Positions 1 through 6,344 of a stretch of 6,344 bases of DNA are shown here, piece by piece; within the stretch, counting starts at the first letter, position 1, and every line of letters starts with the position of its first letter. The notes below the pieces were generated by a model. That model was given only the letters and a program-made list of their open reading frames with translations, did not search any database and was not told the origin of the DNA. The stretch spans positions 1-6,344 of the forward strand of contig JBAWVO010000350.1 in the NCBI GenBank assembly GCA_037147235.1. Direction: 5' to 3'. Origin of the DNA: JANXQG01 sp037147235. GTDB lineage: Bacteria > Planctomycetota > Planctomycetia > Pirellulales > Thermoguttaceae. The position numbers and the translations under genes were made by a program.

Positions 1-45
1 TACACAATGTGCTGTTGCCATGCTGAATCGAAAACCACTGATTTT

Positions 46-69
46 GCGCAGGCCAAGGTGGGCCTGCGC
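46..69. repeat. REP-like GC-rich hairpin
   Basis: A perfect 9-bp inverted repeat, GCGCAGGCC (46-54) and GGCCTGCGC (61-69), encloses a 6-nt loop. A heptamer, TGCGCTC, occurs twice just beyond it (65-71 and 74-80). A second imperfect pairing, GGTGGG (57-62) with CCTACC (87-92), could fold the same stretch differently. No T tract follows on either strand, so it does not look like a Rho-independent terminator. Short GC-rich hairpins of this kind with no ORF are typical of REP-type intergenic repeats; that family assignment is inference, because copy number cannot be seen here. No gene is supported between 1 and 149. Confidence 0.4.
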
Positions 70-149
70 TCGCTGCGCTCCCTGGTCCTACCCTACGATA
101 ATCGCCCAGTCCAGACTTTGCAGTTCTCCTGCTTAAATTTCACCGGGGC

Positions 150-178
150 TTGCTATCCTTCTTTCGACGTGTTATGAT
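150..178 (+). promoter_or_regulatory. Sigma70-type promoter of the kai operon
   Basis: A -35 box TTGCTA (150-155, four of six consensus bases) and a -10 box TATGAT (173-178, five of six) are separated by exactly 17 bp. Transcription would begin near 185. That leaves a leader of about 190 nt before the kaiC start, holding the small ORF and terminator-like hairpin described separately. No other promoter-like sequence of comparable quality was seen before kaiC, so this is the likely promoter of the kaiC-kaiB-PAS-DUF2294 unit. The prediction rests only on consensus matching and position. Confidence 0.55.
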
Positions 179-212
179 GCAATTCAGGCTAATATGGAAG
201 TCGGAGGACTCG

Positions 213-257
213 ATGAAGCGCAAGTCGCTCTGTGGCGACGTGCGAGTCGAACAGTAA
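213..257 (+). CDS. Possible 14-aa leader peptide
   Basis: An ATG at 213 is preceded by a near-ideal Shine-Dalgarno GGAGGA (203-208), four bases before the start. The frame encodes MKRKSLCGDVRVEQ and ends at TAA (255-257), which abuts the left arm of the terminator hairpin. The position, between a promoter and a terminator upstream of kaiC, is what an attenuation leader peptide would show. The peptide has no run of a single amino acid of the kind seen in amino-acid biosynthesis attenuators. An overlapping frame from ATG 194 (25 aa, ending at 271) lacks a comparable ribosome site. Translation is unproven and chance cannot be excluded at this length. Confidence 0.3.
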   Translation: MKRKSLCGDVRVEQ

Positions 258-304
258 GCCGACGTGGTTGAATGCATGAAGTGCGTTCCCGCGTCGGCTT
301 TTTT
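256..304 (+). terminator. Rho-independent terminator before kaiC
   Basis: A perfect 9-bp stem, AAGCCGACG (256-264) with CGTCGGCTT (292-300), runs straight into a six-T tract (299-304). The 27-nt loop can fold further: AATGCA (271-276) with TGCGTT (282-287), including one G-T pair. The hairpin lies about 70 bp upstream of kaiC and downstream of the predicted promoter. No upstream gene needs it, so it probably acts within the kai leader as a conditional terminator. It could otherwise end an independent small RNA. Confidence 0.65.
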
Positions 305-365
305 ATTATGAGCGGTCAACCTCTAAAGGTTTACGGGCTTAATAAGCCAAAGAGAATTCAGAGAA

Positions 366-373
366 AAGAGGAG
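366..373 (+). promoter_or_regulatory. Ribosome binding site that sets the kaiC start
   Basis: The purine run AAGAGGAG lies 3 bases before ATG 377, with its AAGAGG core 5 bases before. The upstream in-frame ATGs at 272 and 308 have no such site and lie inside or directly after the terminator hairpin. This decides the start at 377. Two small hairpins, 318-322/327-331 and 336-340/344-348, precede it. Confidence 0.6.
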
Positions 374-376
374 AAC

Positions 377-1846
377 ATGCAAGGAAAACGTCAACCCATC
401 CCCAAGGTGGCGACTAAAATTGCCGGCCTGGATGAAATCCTGGAGGGGGGCCTTCCCCAGGGCCGGACCACGGTGGTCAGCGGTGGGCCAGGCTCCGGAA
501 AGACGGTGCTGGGCCTGGAGTTTCTTTGCCGTGGTGCGGTGGCGGGTGAACCCGGGGTGTTTGTTACCTTTGAAGAGCGAGCCGAGACGATTCGCCTGAA
601 CGCTTGGTCGTTGGGGTGGGATCTGGCGGCCCTGGAGAAGGCCGGCAAGATTATCCTCGTTGAGGCTCGGTTGCCCGGTGAAGAAATCGTCTCCGGTGAT
701 TTCGACATTCAGGGGATGCTGGCAATCGTGGCCGGGCAGGTCAAGCGGATCGGCGCTAAACGGGTCGTGATGGATGCGTTGGACGTGCTGCTGCGGATTT
801 ACTCCGACCCAAAACGCGAACGCAATGAATTGTCCAGTCTCCATGATTGGTTGACGGATCAAAAGCTGACGAGCATCCTTTCGGTGAAGACTCATCGCGA
901 CGACAATCAGGAGTCGCACTATGAGTTTCTGGACTTCATGGCAGACTGCGTGATCCAACTCGACCATCGCGTGGTGGGGCAGGTGGCGACACGTCGGCTA
1001 CGGGTGATCAAGTATCGCGGTTCCGGATTTGGGACCAACGAGTATCCCTACGTCTTCGGCGAGCACGGAATCGTCCTCTTTCCGCTGACCACGACGGAGT
1101 TGACCCATCAGCCGCTAGGGCCAAAGGTCTCCACGGGGTTGAAGGGACTCGACCTCATGTTGGACGGAGGTTTCCGGCGCGCATCGTGCGTACTTATTTC
1201 AGGCAACAGCGGCACGGGCAAGACCACGCTGGCGAGCACGTTCACACGGGCCGCCTGCCTTCGCGGTGAAAAGGTGTTGTATCTGAATTACGAGGAATCC
1301 AGGGAGGCCATGATCAGCGGGATGCTTAGCCCCGGGATCGACCTTCGTCCACCCCTTCGCGACGGAAAACTGCTGATTCAAACCGCCATGCCGGAGAGCA
1401 CAGGCTCGGATAATCACCTGTATCGTGTCATGGAAACGATGGACAGTTTCAAGCCGAACCACATCATCCTCGACGCAGTCTCCGCTTGCGTCCGCATGGG
1501 GTCCAAGCAGGCTGCTTTTGATTTCATGATGCGGCTGATTTCCGTGGTCAAGGAACGAGGCATTACCAGTATCCTGACGAACCAAGTCAATATTCGGGTA
1601 GATACCGATGAGGAACTCAGCGGTGTCGGCTTCTCCTCCGTGGTCGACGCAGTCGTGCAACTACGTTTTGTCGAGACCGAGCAGGAGATGACCCGACAGA
1701 TGCTTATCGTAAAGTCGAGAGGCTCGGCACATTCCAATCGCCGCCAGTTGTACGTCATTACCGACCGCGGCATCGAGTTCCCCGACATACCACAGCGGCC
1801 ACCAGTTCGAGCGGGGAAAACTCGCCGGAAGGATGGTGGAGCATGA
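377..1846 (+). CDS. kaiC: KaiC-family double-domain ATPase/kinase
   Basis: KaiC is a hexameric RecA-like ATPase with two tandem domains. In cyanobacteria CI acts as a slow ATPase and CII as an autokinase and phosphatase. This 489-aa protein has both. CI (about 8-240) has Walker A GGPGSGKT (36-43), catalytic Glu66-Glu67 and Walker B Asp133. CII (about 248-470) has Walker A GNSGTGKT (276-283), Glu306-Glu307 and Walker B Asp366. Segment SGDFDI (106-111) matches the CI loop that docks KaiB. By alignment from memory, Ser420-Ser421 correspond to the Ser431-Thr432 phosphosites of Synechococcus KaiC. The C-terminal tail is short, basic and lacks an obvious KaiA-binding peptide; no kaiA is present. 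The start at 377 is chosen for its ribosome site; in-frame ATGs at 272 and 308 overlap the terminator. The stop overlaps the kaiB start (ATGA), indicating coupled translation. It is probably a KaiC2/KaiC3-like protein of non-cyanobacteria. Confidence 0.95.
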   Translation: MQGKRQPIPKVATKIAGLDEILEGGLPQGRTTVVSGGPGSGKTVLGLEFLCRGAVAGEPGVFVTFEERAETIRLNAWSLGWDLAALEKAGKIILVEARLPGEEIVSGDFDIQGMLAIVAGQVKRIGAKRVVMDALDVLLRIYSDPKRERNELSSLHDWLTDQKLTSILSVKTHRDDNQESHYEFLDFMADCVIQLDHRVVGQVATRRLRVIKYRGSGFGTNEYPYVFGEHGIVLFPLTTTELTHQPLGPKVSTGLKGLDLMLDGGFRRASCVLISGNSGTGKTTLASTFTRAACLRGEKVLYLNYEESREAMISGMLSPGIDLRPPLRDGKLLIQTAMPESTGSDNHLYRVMETMDSFKPNHIILDAVSACVRMGSKQAAFDFMMRLISVVKERGITSILTNQVNIRVDTDEELSGVGFSSVVDAVVQLRFVETEQEMTRQMLIVKSRGSAHSNRRQLYVITDRGIEFPDIPQRPPVRAGKTRRKDGGA

Positions 1847-2169
1847 GCAAAACGGTTAAAACCAAGCCTCACGCGCCAAAAGAAGGGCCTGACCACTACT
1901 TGCTCCGGCTGTTCATTGCAGGCAACGGACAGAATTCCTTGAAAGCCCTGGCTAACCTTCGCAGTCTTTGCCAGGAGCACCTTGAAGGTCGTTTCACGAT
2001 TGAAACGGTGGATGTGATTGACGACTTTCAGGCAGCGGTCAGGGACAACATCTTAATCACCCCGGCGTTGATTCTGGTTGCCCCACTCCCCAGGGTGATG
2101 ATTTTGGGCAACCTCAGTGATCGGCAGAAGGTTCTGCTTGCTCTGCGAGTATCGGAGGATATCTCATGA
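1843..2169 (+). CDS. kaiB: KaiB-family fold-switching clock protein
   Basis: KaiB binds the KaiC CI ring after changing from a tetrameric fold to a thioredoxin-like monomer. This 108-aa protein matches the family along its length: LLRLFIAGN (20-28) on the first strand, VDVIDD (56-61), ITPALI with the cis-proline region (72-77), and ILGNLSDR (87-94). A 17-residue basic N-terminal extension precedes the core. By my alignment to Thermosynechococcus KaiB, Gly89 and Asp91 are replaced by Ala100 and Arg102, and Tyr94 by Glu105. Substitutions at the first two positions are reported to favour the fold-switched state. It starts inside the kaiC stop codon and its own stop overlaps the next ATG, so it is translated as part of the same unit. 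KaiC partnership is strongly implied by adjacency and by the docking loop in KaiC. Confidence 0.93.
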   Translation: MSKTVKTKPHAPKEGPDHYLLRLFIAGNGQNSLKALANLRSLCQEHLEGRFTIETVDVIDDFQAAVRDNILITPALILVAPLPRVMILGNLSDRQKVLLALRVSEDIS

Positions 2170-2705
2170 GCGAAAGCAAGGCGACCTATGAGGAACTTGA
2201 AAAGCGGTTGGCCGAGGCGGAGTCGATTGTCGAGGCCATCAAAAACCACGAAGTGGATGCGGTCGTTGGCAAGGATAAGATCGCATTCATGCTGCTCCGG
2301 GGAGTCGAGAATACGTTGCTAAATAGCGAAGCAGAATTTCGTGCCATGTTCGATCTTCCAGGCATCGGCATGGCCCAGGCCGATGCCCCCGCCCTCCGCT
2401 TCACCCGAGTCAACCAGAAGTTCTGTGAGATCATGGGGTATTCCGCGGAAGAACTGCTAACCAAAACCTACATTGGCATTACGGATTCTGAGGATCGCGA
2501 GCGAGACATGAATGAGCTTGCGCGGGTGCTGCGGGGCACGGCCGACTCATGGTCCATTGATAAACATTGTGTTCGCAAAGACGGGAGCGTCATCCGGGTC
2601 GTTGTCAACGGGGTCGTTCTGAGAGATAATATCGGCCGAGCCGTCAGGATCATGGCCATGATCCGAGATCTCACGGCGAGCGAGAAGACACAGGAGGGGT
2701 TCTGA
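2166..2705 (+). CDS. Stand-alone PAS-domain sensor protein
   Basis: This 179-aa protein starts with a charged helix likely to form a coiled coil (about 1-27). A segment of the type EAI-x-x-x-EVDA-V (23-33) follows; it is common at the N-terminus of PAS histidine kinases. A complete PAS domain with PAC motif spans about 55-172, with the typical NQKFCEIMGYSAEEL (83-97) and RKDGS (137-141) signatures. No kinase, GGDEF, HTH or other output domain follows, so it probably acts through protein contacts, as a dimeric sensor or adaptor. Ligand or cofactor cannot be told from sequence. GGAGGA (2154-2159) six bases before the ATG is a strong ribosome site, and the ATG overlaps the kaiB stop. Operon position makes a role in Kai input or output plausible but unproven. 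It resembles an amputated kinase N-terminus, yet its clean coupling to both neighbours argues that it is a functional gene. Confidence 0.85.
   Translation: MSESKATYEELEKRLAEAESIVEAIKNHEVDAVVGKDKIAFMLLRGVENTLLNSEAEFRAMFDLPGIGMAQADAPALRFTRVNQKFCEIMGYSAEELLTKTYIGITDSEDRERDMNELARVLRGTADSWSIDKHCVRKDGSVIRVVVNGVVLRDNIGRAVRIMAMIRDLTASEKTQEGF
2647..2664. repeat. 18-bp perfect palindrome inside the PAS gene
   Basis: The sequence GGATCATGGCCATGATCC is its own reverse complement over 18 bases. It lies in the last beta strand of the PAS domain and encodes IMAMI plus flanking codons. It has no loop, so it is better suited to a dimeric DNA-binding protein or restriction-type recognition than to an RNA hairpin. 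It may simply reflect codon choice. Confidence 0.35.
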
Positions 2706-3085
2706 TGAAAACGTCAGGAGAAATCGAGGCCGCCATCTGTCAGGGGATGAGCCGCTTTTCACAGGAATGCATGGGCCGCGGTCCCAAGGATGTTCATGCC
2801 CACCTGATCGGTGATCTGCTCGTAATTCGTCTCCAGGGGGTTCTGACCACGGCCGAACAGCATCTGGTCAAGACACTCCAGGCCGAGAAGGGGCGGGATC
2901 TTTTGAAACAAGTGAGAACTCAGTTGATCGAAACGGCCCGTCCGATCATGGAAGCGATGGTTCAGGAGATCACCGGCATCAAGGTGCTGAGCATGCACCA
3001 TGACATCAGCACGGCTACCGGCGAGGAGGTTGTTCTCTTTACCCTGGCCGAGTCGCCCGATTTACGCTACCCAAAGAAGAAATAG
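2705..3085 (+). CDS. DUF2294 (MpsC-family) protein
   Basis: The 126-aa product spans the whole DUF2294 family length. Family hallmarks visible here are the GRGPK turn (24-28), the LIGDLLVIRLQGVLT strand region (34-48), the long helix with Glu-rich spacing (65-90), and the C-terminal GIKVLSMHHDIST (91-103) followed by GEEVVLFTL (106-114). It has no signal peptide or membrane segment, so it is cytoplasmic. The family is named after MpsC, associated in Staphylococcus with a cation-translocating, membrane-potential-generating system. No MpsA or MpsB partner is present here, and in many bacteria DUF2294 occurs alone or beside PAS and kinase domains, so that function should not be transferred. The start has an excellent ribosome site, AGGAGGGG (2692-2699), and shares one base with the PAS stop (TGATG), so it is the fourth translationally coupled gene of the kai unit. 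Confidence 0.85.
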   Translation: MKTSGEIEAAICQGMSRFSQECMGRGPKDVHAHLIGDLLVIRLQGVLTTAEQHLVKTLQAEKGRDLLKQVRTQLIETARPIMEAMVQEITGIKVLSMHHDISTATGEEVVLFTLAESPDLRYPKKK

Positions 3086-3173
3086 CGGCTTTTCCGAGAT
3101 TGGGTGCGCAGCACGGCAAGGCCGATCCGGTGTTTTGTTCGTTAGGAATATTTTGAGTTTCGATTTCTTAGGG

Positions 3174-3794
3174 ATGACAAAGATGGATCTTAAAGCACCG
3201 AGCAGAACGAATGATGATTTATCTGTGGTCTGTTTTGGTGCATCCGCGGGCGGTTTTGAAGCCTATTGCAAAATCCTCACACTCCTTCCTGCGGACACCG
3301 GGTTGGCCTACATTATTGTTCATCACCAACCTGCGGACGGGAAATCACTTCTGGTTGAAATTTTGCCGCGTTTTACAAAAATGCCCGTGGTGCTTCTAGC
3401 GGATGGTGAAATTGCGAAAGCCGACCATGTCTACGTTGTTCCAGCAGGGATGCAGGTCATCATGGAAGGGGATATATTCCGGATTTTTCCTCTCTCCGAA
3501 AGGACAGGCTGGCCCAAAAACATTTCTATTTTTCTTCTATCTCTCGCTGAAGATCGACAAAAAAGGGCTATCGCGGTCATTTTGTCGGGTTTTGACTCCG
3601 ACGGTGCTGTAGCACTCAAGTCGATTAAAGATGCGGGCGGGATTGTAATTGCCCAAGACTTCCAAACTGCAAAGCAACCGGATATGCCTCAAAGTGCTGT
3701 GAAGACAGGTTGTGTTGATTTTCTGCTATCGCCGGCGGACATCGCTGAGGAAATACGACGCATCGGCGAGGAACGCGATCGTTTAAAGCATTAA
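3174..3794 (+). CDS. Single-domain CheB-type methylesterase
   Basis: CheB enzymes remove methyl groups from, or deamidate, glutamates of chemoreceptors. This 206-aa protein is the catalytic domain alone. The putative triad is intact: Ser24 in GASAGG, His51 in VHHQ, and Asp143 in SGFDSDG. The glycine usual in the last motif (SG-x-G-x-DG) is Asp141 here. There is no N-terminal receiver domain and no CheR or chemoreceptor gene nearby, so a non-chemotaxis role is possible, as with CheB-like domains in large hybrid kinases. The start is uncertain: ATG 3174, ATG 3183 (AGGG nine bases before) or TTG 3153 (AGGA five bases before). The reading frame opens back to 3000 but that part overlaps DUF2294 and lacks homology. 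It lies 88 bp after DUF2294 and looks more A/T-rich than the kai genes, so it may be a separate unit. Confidence 0.85.
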   Translation: MTKMDLKAPSRTNDDLSVVCFGASAGGFEAYCKILTLLPADTGLAYIIVHHQPADGKSLLVEILPRFTKMPVVLLADGEIAKADHVYVVPAGMQVIMEGDIFRIFPLSERTGWPKNISIFLLSLAEDRQKRAIAVILSGFDSDGAVALKSIKDAGGIVIAQDFQTAKQPDMPQSAVKTGCVDFLLSPADIAEEIRRIGEERDRLKH

Positions 3795-3798
3795 GAAC

Positions 3799-3888
3799 CG
3801 GCGCATCAATAAGTGTCGTGTCTTGCCCAGGCCGGACGGCACACGGAGTGTGCCTGCTACTTTTCTTGCGACACTTATTTCTGCGCCG
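3799..3888. repeat. 90-nt nested palindrome downstream of the CheB-like gene
   Basis: The outer arms pair as CGGCGCA (3799-3805) with TGCGCCG (3882-3888) and AATAAGTGTCG (3808-3818) with CGACACTTATT (3869-3879). The two stems, 18 bp in all, are split only by a 2x2 internal loop. Inside lies a second perfect hairpin, GGCACAC (3838-3844) with GTGTGCC (3848-3854), on a 3-nt loop. It is followed by TTTTCTT (3861-3867), so it could also work as a weak terminator for the CheB-like gene. Length and nested symmetry fit a REP/BIME-type or MITE-like element, or a structured RNA. No transposase or target-site duplication is visible. Confidence 0.6.
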
Positions 3889-4082
3889 ATCCCAAGGGCT
3901 GCATATTCCGCAAAATCGGTATTTCCGGCACTCTTTCTAAATTGCGGTCCACTGTGCCCCTGTGTACTGTCTATAACCTACACTATCCACATGCTTGGAT
4001 ATTGCACCCCTGCTCACACAACGCATACACCGGCCATGCTGGAAGATATCGTTTAGTAAACCGTTGAAATGAACCGCCGCGG
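3889..4082. other. Intergenic spacer with no clear gene
   Basis: Two short overlapping open frames cross the spacer from the palindrome onward (beginning at 3813 and 3823). Both start inside the inverted repeat, lack a ribosome site and have no recognisable protein features, so I do not call them. A TATAAC (3972-3977) resembles a -10 box, but no -35 lies at proper distance; the nearest, TTGCGG (3942-3947), is 24 bp away. The kinase promoter must lie here or further upstream but I cannot place it. Confidence 0.5.
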
Positions 4083-6329
<2,247 letters not shown>

Positions 6330-6344
6330 ACGAAGTTACCGCCG

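Larger units (their letters stand above)
199..304 (+). promoter_or_regulatory. Candidate attenuator or riboswitch leader
   Basis: The untranslated leader can fold in two mutually exclusive ways. Fold one: GTCGG (200-204) pairs with CCGAC (259-263). This encloses stem GACTCG/CGAGTC (207-212 with 243-248) and inner stem GTCGC/GCGAC (224-228 with 235-239, loop TCTGTG). Fold two: bases 256-264 pair with 292-300 as a terminator hairpin, which uses the same CCGAC bases. This antiterminator/terminator competition is the classic layout of transcription attenuators and riboswitches. The Shine-Dalgarno of a 14-codon ORF lies in the first stems, so translation of that ORF could also influence folding. 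I do not recognise any described riboswitch class. A free small RNA of about 120 nt is an alternative. Confidence 0.5.

Noticed and set aside
185..304. Known riboswitch classes (cyclic di-GMP-I/II, glycine, fluoride, THF) for the kai leader
   Set aside because: The conserved core motifs I remember for these classes were not found; only the general antiterminator/terminator layout is supported.
272..376. N-terminal extension of KaiC from ATG 272 or ATG 308
   Set aside because: These codons lie in or directly beside the terminator hairpin, have no ribosome site, and the extra residues have no counterpart in KaiC; ATG 377 has a strong site.
323..967. Long antisense open frame opposite kaiC (214 codons), and similar ones at 391-708, 1199-1660 and 1414-1980
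   Set aside because: They are shadows of kaiC codon bias, with no recognisable domain and no ribosome site supporting them.
3000..3173. Upstream extension of the CheB-like gene from ATG 3000
   Set aside because: It overlaps the DUF2294 gene in another frame, and the residues before the FGASAGG core carry no family similarity.
3942..3977. Promoter for the kinase from TTGCGG and TATAAC
   Set aside because: The spacer is 24 bp, too long for sigma70, and no better -35 box lies at 16-18 bp from the TATAAC.
3813..4067. Small cysteine-containing ORFs (84 and 77 codons) in the spacer before the kinase
   Set aside because: Both begin inside the inverted repeat, overlap each other in different frames, lack ribosome sites, and show no family features.

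Overview
This window looks like chromosomal DNA from an uncultured or little-studied non-cyanobacterial bacterium of moderately high G+C. The gene families and the REP-like hairpins in the spacers recall Planctomycetes, Nitrospirota or Desulfobacterota, but nothing here fixes the phylum. All convincing genes are on the + strand. I see no tRNA, rRNA, CRISPR array or transposase gene.

Layout. Positions 1-184 hold no gene, but contain a REP-like hairpin (46-69) and a good sigma70-type promoter (150-178). Next is a structured leader (about 185-304). It has a 14-codon ORF with a strong Shine-Dalgarno, nested stems, and a hairpin ending in a T tract, which looks like a transcription attenuator or riboswitch. 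Positions 377-3085 are a tightly packed four-gene unit with overlapping stop and start codons: kaiC (double-domain ATPase), kaiB, a stand-alone PAS protein, and a small DUF2294/MpsC-family protein. After 88 bp comes a single-domain CheB-type methylesterase (about 3174-3794). The 3795-4082 spacer holds a 90-nt nested palindrome (3799-3888). Positions 4083-6329 encode a MASE1-PAS-GAF-HisKA sensor kinase that stops just after its phospho-acceptor H-box, at a junction with what looks like a dispersed repeat (from about 6282).

How the genes may work together. KaiC and KaiB form a KaiA-less Kai module. KaiC keeps both Walker A motifs, both catalytic Glu pairs, a KaiB-docking-loop-like segment in CI, and a Ser-Ser pair at the phosphorylation site in CII. 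KaiB naturally carries Ala and Arg at the two positions where engineered substitutions favour the fold-switched, KaiC-binding state of cyanobacterial KaiB. Co-translation with a PAS protein and a DUF2294 protein suggests that Kai output or input is linked to a redox, energy or ligand signal; this is inference. The methylesterase and the truncated kinase show that the wider locus is devoted to signalling, but they need not belong to the kai transcript.

The points most worth checking are the attenuator-like leader of the kai operon, the KaiB substitutions, the conserved-operon question for the PAS and DUF2294 genes, and the kinase truncation by a repeat.
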